Below are positions 1-7,943 of a DNA stretch of 18,358 nucleotides, in pieces; position 1 is the first letter of the stretch; every line of letters begins with the position of its first letter. The position numbers and the translations under genes are program-made. The stretch comes from WJKP01 sp964531215 (lineage in GTDB: Bacteria > Patescibacteriota > Patescibacteriia > CAIXNZ01), in NCBI GenBank assembly GCA_964531215.1, contig CAZHFK010000023.1:1-18358 (forward strand). The letters run 5' to 3'. The notes below the pieces were generated by a model. The model saw only the letters and a program-made list of their open reading frames with translations, did not search any database and had not been told where the DNA came from.

Positions 1-1608
1 GAAAAAGATACCAAAATCAATCAGCGAATTGAACAGTATCGTCATGAAGCAGCTGCTTCTGTTGTTTCCCGCAATGATGTGATTGTGGTGGCTTCTGTTT
101 CTTGTATTTATGGATTAGGTGATCCCCAAGAATATTCTCACGGAATTTTAAATATTAAAACAGGCCAAGCGATTGGACGTGATAATTTGATTAAAGAATT
201 GATTAATATTCAGTTTGAACGTAATGATACTGAATTATTGGCAGGCCGTTTCAGGGTGCGCGGTAATATTATTGATTTAATGCAAGGCTGGGGTGCTAAT
301 ATTTTTCGGATTATTTTTAGCGGTGATCAGATTGAGTCAATTCAAGAAGTTGAGCCGCAAAACATGAAAATTATGGAGCCGTTAAAAGAATTAATGATTT
401 TTCCGGCTTCTCCGTTTGTAACCAGTCAAGGCGGTATTGACCGTGCGTTGGTTTCAATTCAACAGGAATTAAAAGAAGTTTTGCCGACTTTACCCGACTT
501 AGAAGCTCATCGTTTGGCCAAGCGAACCAAATATGATTTGGAAATGATTCGGGAATTGGGTTATTGCAAAGGTATTGAAAATTATTCCAGGCATTTTGAC
601 GGCCGGTCGCCGGGTCAACCGCCCAATACTTTATTGGATTTTTTTCCGGATGATTTTTTAATGATCATAGATGAATCACATCAAACTTTACCACAAGTCC
701 GTGGCATGTATGAAGGCGATCGTTCCCGTAAGCAAAATTTAATTGAAAACGGTTTTCGTTTGCCGTCAGCTTATGATAACCGACCTTTAAAATTCCCTGA
801 ATTTGAAAAATACTTGAATCATGTTATTTATACGTCGGCAACACCCGGAGATTATGAACGTAAACACTCCGGGCAAATAGTGGAGCAAATTATCCGTCCG
901 ACCGGTCTGGTTGATCCGGAAATATTGGTGCGTCCGATTGAAGGCCAGATGGAGAATTTGATTGCTGAAATTCAAAAAACAAAAGAGCAAGGCGATCGCA
1001 TTTTGGTTACGACTTTGACCAAGCAAATGGCCGAAGATTTGACCGATTATTTATTACAGAAAAAAATCAAGGTAACTTATTTGCATTCGGAAATTGATAC
1101 TTTGGAGCGTACAGAAATAATTTATGATTTACGTCTGGGTAAATACGATGTTTTGGTCGGCATTAATTTATTGCGGGAAGGTTTGGATATCCCGGAGGTT
1201 GGTTTAATTGGTATTTTGGATGCTGATAAAGAATCTTTTTTACGTGATGCGCGTAGTTTAATCCAGACAATTGGCCGGGCGGCCCGTAATGTTAATGGCC
1301 GGGTAATTATGTATGCTGATAAAATAACCGGTTCCATGCAAGAAGCGATTGATGAGACTAGCCGTCGCCGTGAAATTCAAATTGCTTATAATAAAAAAAA
1401 TAATATAACACCGCAATCAATTGTTAAAAAAATCAAAGAAAAGCCCGCTGAACTTAAACAAGAAATTAAAAAGTATAATTTGAAAAAAGTAGATTCGGCT
1501 GAAGATTTAATAATTGAATTGGAGACACAAATGAAAATTGCGGCTAAAAATCTTGATTTTGAAAAAGCCATTAAAATTCGCGATGAGTTAAGGAAATTAA
1601 AATCGTAA
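1..1608 (+). CDS. uvrB: UvrABC system protein B (excinuclease ABC subunit B), 5' partial
   Basis: This is the DNA-damage-verification helicase of nucleotide excision repair; it is loaded by UvrA and recruits UvrC. The reading frame is open from base 1, giving 535 visible residues. UvrB proteins are usually about 650-670 residues, so roughly the first 110-120, including the Walker A motif, lie outside the window. An internal GTG at 79 is not the true start. Visible motifs are VASVSCIYGLGDP near residue 30, the Walker B box DESH at about 224-227, the ATPGDYE motif, the C-terminal helicase motif with LLREGLDIPEVG, the arginine-finger motif IGRAAR around residue 425, and a C-terminal UVR domain (about 503-535) that contacts UvrA and UvrC. 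It ends with TAA and is followed by two adjacent palindromes. uvrA and uvrC lie downstream in the window as separate transcription units. The sequence looks intact and typical of the family. Confidence 0.98.
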   Translation, partial: EKDTKINQRIEQYRHEAAASVVSRNDVIVVASVSCIYGLGDPQEYSHGILNIKTGQAIGRDNLIKELINIQFERNDTELLAGRFRVRGNIIDLMQGWGANIFRIIFSGDQIESIQEVEPQNMKIMEPLKELMIFPASPFVTSQGGIDRALVSIQQELKEVLPTLPDLEAHRLAKRTKYDLEMIRELGYCKGIENYSRHFDGRSPGQPPNTLLDFFPDDFLMIIDESHQTLPQVRGMYEGDRSRKQNLIENGFRLPSAYDNRPLKFPEFEKYLNHVIYTSATPGDYERKHSGQIVEQIIRPTGLVDPEILVRPIEGQMENLIAEIQKTKEQGDRILVTTLTKQMAEDLTDYLLQKKIKVTYLHSEIDTLERTEIIYDLRLGKYDVLVGINLLREGLDIPEVGLIGILDADKESFLRDARSLIQTIGRAARNVNGRVIMYADKITGSMQEAIDETSRRREIQIAYNKKNNITPQSIVKKIKEKPAELKQEIKKYNLKKVDSAEDLIIELETQMKIAAKNLDFEKAIKIRDELRKLKS

Positions 1609-1620
1609 AGCGAAAATGGA

Positions 1621-1636
1621 CAATAATATATTATTG
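1621..1636. repeat. 16-bp perfect AT-rich palindrome after uvrB
   Basis: CAATAATATATTATTG is its own reverse complement. It abuts the longer hairpin at 1636-1663, so two palindromes stand back to back directly after the uvrB stop codon. Its function is unknown; it could be a DNA-level site or only AT-rich chance. Confidence 0.5.
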
Positions 1637-1672
1637 TAGAGACGCATTATAATGTGTCTCTATATTTATTTT
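1636..1672 (+). terminator. Hairpin after uvrB, probable transcript end
   Basis: AGAGACGCATTA at 1638-1649 pairs with TAATGTGTCTCT at 1650-1661. The one imperfect pair (1644/1655) is G-U in a + strand transcript but would be A-C in a - strand transcript, which favours a role in + strand RNA. A moderately T-rich stretch follows. Palindromes of the GTAGAGACGCATTATAATGCGTCTCTAC kind are, as I recall, dispersed repeats in several bacterial groups, so it may be a repeat copy serving as terminator. Confidence 0.5.
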
Positions 1673-1701
1673 ACAAATAGCCTTTTTCGTTATATTACAA
1701 A

Positions 1702-1839
1702 TTGCGTCAAAAAGGAGTTGGTTCTGCTATCGGCGAAATTCTCGGCGTCATTGATAAAAATAAAGACAAACTCAAAGAAGTGATTTTTTTAATTAAAGTT
1801 TATTTAGTCGCTATAGTTGGTGGCTTTTTTATTAGCTGA
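1702..1839 (+). CDS. Possible 45-residue membrane peptide or gene remnant
   Basis: This is an open frame of 45 codons starting at a TTG (the frame opens just after a TAG slightly upstream) and ending in TGA. The translation reads like protein: a GVGSAIGEILGVIDKNKDK segment, which could be an amphipathic helix, then a hydrophobic stretch LIKVYLVAIVGGFF that could span a membrane. No ATG start and no good ribosome binding site are seen; AAAGGAG at about 1710 lies inside the frame. It could be the 3' remnant of a decayed gene, a real small membrane protein with a non-ATG start, or chance. I do not recognise a family. It ends 37 bases before the ABC exporter start. Confidence 0.25.
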   Translation: MRQKGVGSAIGEILGVIDKNKDKLKEVIFLIKVYLVAIVGGFFIS

Positions 1840-1844
1840 AATTT

Positions 1845-1853
1845 TGTTATAAT
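1845..1853 (+). promoter_or_regulatory. Extended -10 promoter of the ABC exporter
   Basis: TGTTATAAT combines a perfect -10 box (TATAAT, 1848-1853) with the TGn extension. No good -35 hexamer is visible at the right distance, which is acceptable for extended -10 promoters. Transcription would start near 1860, just before the AAGGAG ribosome binding site (1862-1867), giving a leader of under 20 bases. Confidence 0.55.
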
Positions 1854-1876
1854 TGAACTGCAAGGAGATTTTTTTT

Positions 1877-3640
1877 ATGTCCAAAAATAAAAAATATAAA
1901 ATTACGGAAATTTTTAAGTTTATCTGGCGCTATGTAAAAAAATATAGGGCTGTTTTTTATTGGACTTTGTTTATAACCTTATTTACCAGTTTTGCTGAAT
2001 CATTATCGCCTTATATTTACGGTCAAATTATCGATTCATTTTTAGGTAAAGAAATAATTTTTAATTTGTCAGTGCCCTGGTTATTGTTCGGCTGGTCAAT
2101 CATTGTGATAATCAGTATTTTTGTTAAACGTGTTTCTAACCGTCTTATTGTTTGGTTAAATATGAATGTAGAAAAAGATTTTACTAATGATCTTGTTTCT
2201 CATATTATTTTTGTGCCTGTTAAATATTTTTATAACCAAAAGCCGGGAGAAACTTTTAAAAAGATTGATCGCGCAACCAATTCCATTAGCATGATCTTTG
2301 AAAGTGTTATGTTTTCTTTTCTTAATAACTTGCTGAATATCTTTATTTCTCTGGTTATTATGTTTTTAATTGACTGGCGCTTATCCCTGATTAATTTAGT
2401 GGCAATTACTGCTTTTTTTATTTTTGCCATTACTTATCGTATGAAAAAGATTTTGCAGTTAAGAAAGCAAGTTAATGATTATTATAATCGCTTATTTGGT
2501 AATATCGGTGATTTTTTAGCAAATATTTTTACAGTTAAAACTAATACCAGTGAAGATTATGAAATAAATAAAGTTGAAAAGGACTACAAAAAAACAGTTG
2601 TTAAAGTAAATGAATCTATGAAATTATGGACTCAGGTCAGTTTAGGCCAAGGTTTGATTTCCTGGGCTGGTATTTTGTCAACAATTTTACTGGGTTCATA
2701 TTTTTTGTTTGAAGAAATAATAACAGTCGGCGCCTTTGTTAGTTTTTTAATATATTTGGATGTTATTTATCGGCCATTATGGTTTATGACCAATCAATAT
2801 CGTGGGCTTAAAAGAATGATTGTTGATGTTGGTGACGCAAGGCAAATGCTTTATGAAGAACAGGAAAAAGTTTGGGGTGAAGAAAAAAATATTGATAATA
2901 TCAAGGGAGATATTGAATTTAAAAATGTTAGCTTTAAATATCCTGAACGCGATTTCGGCGTTTTGCAAAATGTCAGTTTTAAAATAAAAGCCGGACAAAC
3001 CCTGGCAATCTTTGGCGAAACAGGTTCAGGTAAAACTACTGTTTATAATTTATTATTAAGATTATATGAGTCTGATTCCGGCAAAATTTTACTTGATGGT
3101 CTTGATGCAAAAAAAATAACTCGTAATTTTTTACGTTCACAAATTGCAGTTGTGCCTCAGGACCCTTCATTATTTAACGAATCAATTTATGATAACATCA
3201 AATACGGGAAACAAAATGCCAGCAATGATGAAGTTATTCAGGCGGCTAAAATAGCCAATGCCCATGGTTTTATTAAGGATTTACCTAAAGGTTATAAAAC
3301 TAAAGTTGGAGAACGAGGAGTTAAACTGTCAGGCGGTCAAGTGCAACGAATTGCTATTGCCAGGGCAGCTTTGCGTGATCCTAAAATTTTAATTTTAGAT
3401 GAAGCCACTACTTCTTTGGATCAAAAAACCAAATTTGAAGTTTTAGACGCTTTAAATAACGTTATTGCTAATCGCACAACAATAATTATAACTCATGATT
3501 TTTCTGCTATAACTCAAAACGCTGATAATATAATTGTTTTAGCTAAAGGCAAAATAGTCCAGCAAGGCAAACATAGCCAATTGGTTAAACAAGCCGGCGC
3601 ATATCGTGATTTGTGGTTAACTCAGCAAAAACATTTATAA
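1877..3640 (+). CDS. ABC exporter, fused membrane and ATPase domains (MsbA/multidrug type)
   Basis: This is a 587-residue half-transporter that would work as a dimer in the cytoplasmic membrane, using ATP to export a lipid, drug or peptide; the substrate cannot be told from sequence. The N-terminal ~310 residues hold about six membrane helices (type-I ABC exporter fold). The nucleotide-binding domain follows: Walker A GETGSGKTT at 380-388, Q-loop VVPQDPSLF, signature LSGGQ at 484-488, Walker B ILILDEA with Asp508 and catalytic Glu509, and H-loop His540. All catalytic residues are present. The ATG at 1877 is chosen because AAGGAG lies 9 bases upstream; an in-frame TTG at 1853 lies within the -10 box and is unlikely. 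It has its own promoter and a terminator right after the stop codon, so it appears to be a single-gene unit between uvrB and uvrA. Confidence 0.93.
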   Translation: MSKNKKYKITEIFKFIWRYVKKYRAVFYWTLFITLFTSFAESLSPYIYGQIIDSFLGKEIIFNLSVPWLLFGWSIIVIISIFVKRVSNRLIVWLNMNVEKDFTNDLVSHIIFVPVKYFYNQKPGETFKKIDRATNSISMIFESVMFSFLNNLLNIFISLVIMFLIDWRLSLINLVAITAFFIFAITYRMKKILQLRKQVNDYYNRLFGNIGDFLANIFTVKTNTSEDYEINKVEKDYKKTVVKVNESMKLWTQVSLGQGLISWAGILSTILLGSYFLFEEIITVGAFVSFLIYLDVIYRPLWFMTNQYRGLKRMIVDVGDARQMLYEEQEKVWGEEKNIDNIKGDIEFKNVSFKYPERDFGVLQNVSFKIKAGQTLAIFGETGSGKTTVYNLLLRLYESDSGKILLDGLDAKKITRNFLRSQIAVVPQDPSLFNESIYDNIKYGKQNASNDEVIQAAKIANAHGFIKDLPKGYKTKVGERGVKLSGGQVQRIAIARAALRDPKILILDEATTSLDQKTKFEVLDALNNVIANRTTIIITHDFSAITQNADNIIVLAKGKIVQQGKHSQLVKQAGAYRDLWLTQQKHL

Positions 3641-3658
3641 ACAAAATAAATTTAAAGC

Positions 3659-3702
3659 AAAAAAAGAGCTCCGGAAAGGGAGCTCCTTATTTATTTTTGA
3701 AA
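3659..3702. terminator. Bidirectional intrinsic terminator between convergent genes
   Basis: GAGCTCC (3666-3672) and GGAGCTC (3679-3685) form a 7-bp stem with a 6-base loop. Seven A residues precede it (a T-run for - strand transcripts) and a T-rich stretch follows. It lies between the ABC exporter (+) and the 126-residue gene (-), which run towards each other. Confidence 0.85.
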
Positions 3703-3704
3703 AA

Positions 3705-4085
3705 TTAATTGGCCATGGCTTTGAGAAAAATTTTGCCTGAGATTTTGAACGTTTCTTTATTAATAGTTTCTTCCGGTTCAACCTGAAAACGTTCACGGCA
3801 AATTTGTTCAGCTTGAACCGAGTTAATGGCCAAGATAGGGCAGTATTTTGCCCGGCCGTTTCGGTAAAAAACATAAAAAATTTTCCGTTCTATTGGAAAT
3901 TTTTTTCTGTAGTCTTTTTCCGAAAAGATCTGAATCGTGGCCGAATCAGCATTTTTATGTGCCAGATGCCGTTCGCATTTTTGAAGTACGCTCTTTTCAT
4001 TTTGGGCCAGTAGAATAAGATGATGATCGCCTTGGTGATTATCCCAAAAGATTACATGAAAGATTTGATTGTCTGGAACTTTCAT
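3705..4085 (-). CDS. Hypothetical protein, 126 residues, internally duplicated
   Basis: I do not recognise a family. The protein is soluble, with no signal peptide or membrane segment. It seems to consist of two copies of a ~47-residue unit: residues 8-54 begin IFHVIFWDN and residues 69-115 begin IFYVFYRNG. Each has a beta-strand-like opening, then an LLAQN / ILAIN stretch and a charged helix containing a Cys (C37, C96). The ATG at 4085 has a very strong ribosome binding site (AAAGGAGGGG) upstream, and a consensus promoter reads into the gene from 4165-4137. It shares its upstream region with the divergent uvrA promoter. The strong expression signals suggest a real, well-expressed protein; its role is unknown. 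Confidence 0.8.
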   Translation of the reverse strand: MKVPDNQIFHVIFWDNHQGDHHLILLAQNEKSVLQKCERHLAHKNADSATIQIFSEKDYRKKFPIERKIFYVFYRNGRAKYCPILAINSVQAEQICRERFQVEPEETINKETFKISGKIFLKAMAN

Positions 4086-4136
4086 TATTTTTTCCCCTCC
4101 TTTTATTGTAAAAATAATAGCTTAAAGCAATAAAGT

Positions 4137-4165
4137 ATTATATCATTTTTTCGTTTGATTGTCAA
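4137..4165 (-). promoter_or_regulatory. Consensus sigma-70 promoter for the 126-residue gene
   Basis: Read on the - strand: TTGACA (4165-4160), a 17-base spacer and TATAAT (4142-4137). Both hexamers match the consensus exactly and the spacing is optimal. The start point would be near 4130, about 45 bases upstream of the ATG at 4085. Confidence 0.85.
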
Positions 4166-4197
4166 GATATCTTATAATTATTCATAGATTGACAATC
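4157..4197. promoter_or_regulatory. Mirror-image -35 regions (possible shared operator)
   Basis: GATTGTCAA (4157-4165) and TTGACAATC (4189-4197) form a perfect 9-bp inverted repeat separated by 23 bp. Each half contains the -35 box of one of the two divergent promoters. The identity extends three bases beyond the hexamer, so a shared regulator could bind both halves; no regulator gene is visible in the window. Confidence 0.45.
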
Positions 4198-4217
4198 TGA
4201 TTTTATTAATATATAAT
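4189..4217 (+). promoter_or_regulatory. Consensus sigma-70 promoter for the uvrA leader
   Basis: TTGACA (4189-4194), a 17-base spacer and TATAAT (4212-4217) match the consensus exactly. Transcription would start near 4224, leaving a leader of about 185 bases before the uvrA start at 4410. The perfect 12-bp palindrome AAACCTAGGTTT (4232-4243) lies just downstream of the start point, where an operator could sit. Confidence 0.85.
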
Positions 4218-4263
4218 AGATATGATAATTTAAACCTAGGTTTCTATTTAGACTATTGTTTCT

Positions 4264-4298
4264 AAGACAGGGTTATAAATGAAAAACCCGGTCTTTTT
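4264..4298 (+). terminator. Terminator-like hairpin inside the uvrA leader
   Basis: AAGAC-A-GGGTT (4264-4274) pairs with AACCC-G-GTCTT (4285-4295): two 5-bp stems split by one A/G mismatch, a 10-base loop, and T-run 4294-4298. It lies about 40 bases after the predicted start point and well before uvrA. It is either a premature terminator (attenuator) of uvrA or the end of a ~75-nt small RNA. GGTTT at 4239-4243 could compete for AAACC in the right arm, but that pairing is weak. Confidence 0.55.
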
Positions 4299-4310
4299 CC
4301 ATTTGAAGCT

Positions 4311-4365
4311 AATATACTAATTTGAAAACTAAATTAGTATTTATTAGATATCTTATTAGTATATT
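4311..4365 (+). promoter_or_regulatory. Alternative hairpins just before uvrA
   Basis: ATACTAATTT (4314-4323) pairs perfectly over 10 bp with AAATTAGTAT (4331-4340) across a 7-base loop. The overlapping AATATACTAA (4311-4320) can instead pair over 10 bp with TTAGTATATT (4356-4365). The two structures exclude each other and end 45 bases before the chosen uvrA start. All pairs are A-T rich, so stability is modest. Confidence 0.35.
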
Positions 4366-4409
4366 CGTTAAATTTTATGTCTAAACAAAATAACAAAAAG
4401 GAATATATA

Positions 4410-7212
4410 ATGATTAAAGGTGCTCGCGAGCATAATCTTCAAAATATAGATCTTGCTTTGCCTATCAATGATTTTGTAGTGATTACCGGTGTTTCCGGCT
4501 CAGGAAAATCATCTCTGGCTTTTGATACTTTATATGCCGAAGGTCAGCGTCGGTATGTTGAAAGTCTGTCAGCTTATGCCAGACAGTTTTTGGGTATTAT
4601 GAATAAACCTCACGTTGATTCAATTAAAGGTTTATCACCGGCAATTTCCATTGAACAAAAATCAACTTCACGTAATCCTCGTTCAACAGTTGGTACTGTG
4701 ACTGAAATATATGATTATTTAAGATTATTATTTGCCAGGGTGGGACAGCCTCATTGTCCCCAATGCGGAGCGGAAATTTCTTCTCAAGACGTTCAGACTA
4801 TTTTTGATCGTGTTTATCAGGATGCTCAAGGTCAGCAGATTGAAATTTTAGCTTCTATTATTCGCGGTAAAAAAGGTACTTATGAAAAATTGTTTGAAAA
4901 TTTAGTTAAACAGGGGTATGCCAAAGTCAGAGTTGATAATAAAATTTATACATTACCGGCTGAGATTAAATTAGCCAAATATGAAAAACATGAAATTGAA
5001 GTTATTGTTGACGAGTTAAAAGTTAGTTATGATAATAAATCAAGATTATTTGATTCTTTGGAAACAGCTATTGATATTTCTCAGGAAGGCATTATTATGA
5101 TTAAAATTAATGGCCGGGAAGAATTATATAATACCAAATTAGCTNNNNNNNNNNAAGTGCAGGATTAATTTTGAAGAAATTCAGCCCAGATTATTTTCTT
5201 TTAATTCACCTTATGGTGCCTGTCCCGAATGTCATGGTTTGGGCCATCTTGATGAATTTGCCGAAGATCTGATTATTCCCAATAAAGAATTATCAATTAT
5301 GGAAGGCGCTATTTTACCTTGGAAAACCCAAATTCATGGTTATATTGGCCAGCAATTACAGTCTTTGGCTGATAAATATAAATTTAATTTATATACACCA
5401 ATCAAAGACTTACCGCCAAAAGTTTTGGATATTATTTTATACGGTTCTGATAAAAAAATTGATTTTAAATTTCAATCCCGATCAAAAGGTTCTGAATATA
5501 AATGGCAGGGTTATTTTGAAGGAGTAATCCCTCAATTAGAACGATTATACAAACAAACCGAATCAGAATATCGCCGTAATGATATGGCTAAATATATGCG
5601 GGCCAATCCTTGTCCTGCTTGCCAAGGCCAAAGATTAAAACCGGAAAGTTTGGCGGTGATAATTGAAGGATTCAATATTATTGAAGTAACTGATTTAAAT
5701 ATTAAAGATTGTTTGAGTTTTTTAAGTGATTTGAAATTATCAGCAACTCAGGCTAAAATTGCCGAACAAATTATAAAAGAATTAACCAGCCGTTTAAATT
5801 TTTTAATTAATGTCGGACTTGATTATTTGACTTTAAGCCGTTCAGCCGGTACTTTGTCAGGCGGTGAAGCGCAAAGAATTCGTTTGGCTACACAAATCGG
5901 CTCTGAGTTACGCGGTGTTTTATATATTTTGGACGAACCGTCAATCGGTTTGCATCAGCGTGATAATAAAAAGTTAATTGAAACGCTTAAATATTTGCGT
6001 GATTTAGGCAATACCATTATTGTAGTTGAACATGATCAGGAAACAATGGAATCATCTGATTATTTGGTTGATTTGGGGCCGGGCGCCGGTATCCATGGTG
6101 GTAAAGTAGTGGCTGATGGTACGGTTGAACAAGTACGTAAAACCAAGGGTTCTTTGACTGCTCAATATTTAAACGGTACTAAAAAAATTGAAGTACCGAA
6201 AAAACGCCGGGAATGGTCTGATTATTTGGAAATTTTTGGAGCCAAAGAACATAATTTAAAACAAGTCAGGATAAAATTCCCATTGCATATTTTGACTTGT
6301 GTAACCGGTGTTTCTGGCTCAGGTAAATCAACTTTAATTAATGAAACTTTGTATAAAGAATTAGCCAGGCGGTTATATAAATCAAAAGAATTATCAGGTA
6401 AACATGAAAAATTAACCAATGTCGGTTATATTGATAAAGCCATAATTATTAACCAGTCACCGATCGGCCGTACTCCTCGCTCTAATCCCGCCACTTATAC
6501 CAAGGTGTTTACTGATATTCGTGATTTATTTGCGCAAACTCCGGAAGCCAAAGTTCGAGGGTACAAACCGGGCAGGTTTAGTTTTAATGTGCGTGGCGGT
6601 CGTTGTGAATATTGTGAAGGTGATGGTGTGATTAAAATTGAAATGCATTTTTTACCCGATGTTTATGTTGAATGTGAAAAATGTAAAGGCAAGCGTTATA
6701 ATCGGGAGACTTTGGAAGTCCATTATAAAAATAAAAATATTGCCGATGTTTTGGCAATGACAGTAGAAGAAGCTTTGAAATTTTTTAAGGATATACCTGT
6801 AATTAGCGACAAATTACAGTTGCTTTTTGATGTTGGTCTTGGTTATATAAAATTAGGTCAGCCGGCCACTACTTTATCCGGCGGTGAAGCGCAAAGAATT
6901 AAATTAGCCAGTGAATTAGGCAAACGTGCAACCGGCAAAACCCTGTATTTATTAGATGAACCAACAACCGGTTTACATTTTGAAGATATTAAAAAACTTT
7001 TGGCTGTTTTGAACCGTTTGGTGGAAAAAGGCAATACAGTCATGGTGATTGAACATAATCTTGATGTGATTAAAACAGCTGATTGGATAATTGATCTTGG
7101 GCCCGAAGGCGGTGATCAGGGCGGTGAAATAGTTGCTACTGGTACACCGGAACAAATTGCCAAAACAAAAGGCAGTTATACGGGAAGTTTTTTGAAAAAA
7201 TTAGTTAAATAA
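4410..7212 (+). CDS. uvrA: UvrABC system protein A (excinuclease ABC subunit A), interrupted by an assembly gap
   Basis: This is the damage-sensing, DNA-binding ATPase of nucleotide excision repair, acting as a dimer that loads UvrB. It has two ABC-type ATPase halves. Walker A1 GVSGSGKSS is at residues 27-35; the first zinc-type CPQC is at C116/C119. After the gap come ACPEC, signature TLSGGEAQRIRLA and Walker B YILDEPSIGLH. The second half has GVSGSGKSTL, a zinc finger of CEYC and CEKC separated by 19 residues, signature TLSGGEAQRIKLA and YLLDEPTTGLH. I chose ATG 4410 because AAAGGA lies 7 bases upstream and MIKGAREHNL matches the usual UvrA N terminus; an in-frame ATG at 4377 has no ribosome binding site. 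Ten Ns at 5145-5154 shift the frame if counted literally. With a 6-base gap the gene is continuous and about 932 residues long, close to the usual ~940. Confidence 0.96.
5145..5154. other. Assembly gap (10 N) inside uvrA
   Basis: The frame before the gap ends ...NTKLA and the frame after it resumes KCRINFEEIQPR. In UvrA this place holds a zinc-binding CPxC (A-C-P-x-C). The missing part is therefore most likely six bases coding Cys-Pro, and the ten Ns a placeholder. This is not evidence of a broken gene. Confidence 0.85.
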
Positions 7213-7244
7213 AAACCCTTTGCGATATATGAGTAATAAAATGT

Positions 7245-7272
7245 CCGCCAGAGGCGAACCCGCCTCTGGCGG
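7245..7272. repeat. GC-rich perfect palindrome after uvrA
   Basis: CCGCCAGAGGCG (7245-7256) pairs with CGCCTCTGGCGG (7261-7272) around the loop AACC: 12 bp without mismatch, very GC-rich against the AT-rich surroundings. No T-run follows on either strand, so it is not a standard terminator, though the RNA hairpin could protect the uvrA 3' end. It resembles the palindromes at 16466-16495, 17507-17523 and 9789-9803. The rest of 7213-7442 holds no convincing gene. Confidence 0.75.
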
Positions 7273-7390
7273 GAAAAAATTAAAATATTTTAAATAATAA
7301 TCGTGGCCATTTTTTGGGTTTAGCCAAAAGTTTTAGTTATAAAAATGAATATAAAGAAAAGGATAAAGAAAAAAGAACTGAATGTGAAAA

Positions 7391-7418
7391 ATAAAAAACC
7401 GCTCCTTGTGGGGCGGTT
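7391..7418 (-). terminator. Intrinsic terminator of the 160-residue gene
   Basis: The arms 7397-7405 (AACCGCTCC) and 7410-7418 (GGGGCGGTT) form a 9-bp stem with a 4-base loop and one T/G position. On the - strand the stem is followed by a run of six T (A residues 7393-7398). It lies 25 bases after the stop of the gene at 7443. Confidence 0.8.
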
Positions 7419-7442
7419 ATTAAGAAATGATTAGTTTATTGT

Positions 7443-7925
7443 TTATCCTTCGAGCGCTTTTATTCCATTTTCCCAAAAGCCTTCAGAATCGAGATCTTCC
7501 TCTTCCTTTTTTGTGGGATTACAGTCAAACCATATATTTGTCACAGAATTTTTTTCGTAAATTGGAATTTCGAATTCAGCCAGATCCTGCATCGTATTCA
7601 ATCCGGCTTTTGCCAGATTGATTTTTCCTGCTTGATCCATTTTTAATAAAAGGTTCCAGAAATCACTTAAAGTATAGAATTTAATGTCATTGAAGTTTCT
7701 ATTTATTATGTTGAGGTTTCTGTTTATTATGCCAAATTCGGCTAGCTTTTTACCGCCTTTAAGGGCTTTCATCCATTTTTGGATAGCTTTAGCTTGTAAA
7801 GCATCATTAAGGATAGAAATTATTTCTTTTTTAATAAAGACCGGTTCCTGATTTATTTCACTGATTTTTTCTTTGATTTTCATTAGTTCAAATTGCCAAT
7901 TACTGAATATTTTTTGTTCGGCCAT
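7443..7925 (-). CDS. Hypothetical protein, 160 residues
   Basis: I do not recognise a family. The protein is charged and appears soluble and mainly helical, with an acidic KKEEEDLDSE stretch near the C terminus. A 7-residue unit is tandemly repeated (IINRNLN, IINRNFN) and is also visible in the DNA as two 21-base units at 7689-7730 differing at a few positions, which points to recent local duplication. The ATG at 7925 follows AGGAGG by 4 bases. The gene starts 18 bases after the end of a broken ClpP-like gene on the same strand, so the two probably formed one operon; with the protease dead, this product's partner or purpose may be lost. A terminator follows the stop codon. Confidence 0.75.
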   Translation of the reverse strand: MAEQKIFSNWQFELMKIKEKISEINQEPVFIKKEIISILNDALQAKAIQKWMKALKGGKKLAEFGIINRNLNIINRNFNDIKFYTLSDFWNLLLKMDQAGKINLAKAGLNTMQDLAEFEIPIYEKNSVTNIWFDCNPTKKEEEDLDSEGFWENGIKALEG

Positions 7926-7943
7926 GGTTCCTCCTGTTTGATT

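Noticed and set aside
3804..4013. + strand frame of 69 codons
   Set aside because: It is antisense to the 126-residue gene, which has a consensus promoter and a strong ribosome binding site.
4377..4409. Start of uvrA at ATG 4377
   Set aside because: No ribosome binding site precedes it and the extra 11 residues do not match the usual UvrA N terminus; ATG 4410 has AAAGGA 7 bases upstream.
5155..5239. uvrA as a split or frameshifted gene with a second start at 5239
   Set aside because: The second frame is open back to the N gap and encodes conserved UvrA sequence there; the break is an assembly placeholder.
7343..7432. Short Lys-rich + strand frame starting at ATG near 7343
   Set aside because: It runs through the terminator hairpin at 7397-7418, has no ribosome binding site and is low-complexity.
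7427..7621. + strand frame of 64 codons
   Set aside because: It is antisense to the better supported gene at 7443-7925, which has AGGAGG and a terminator.
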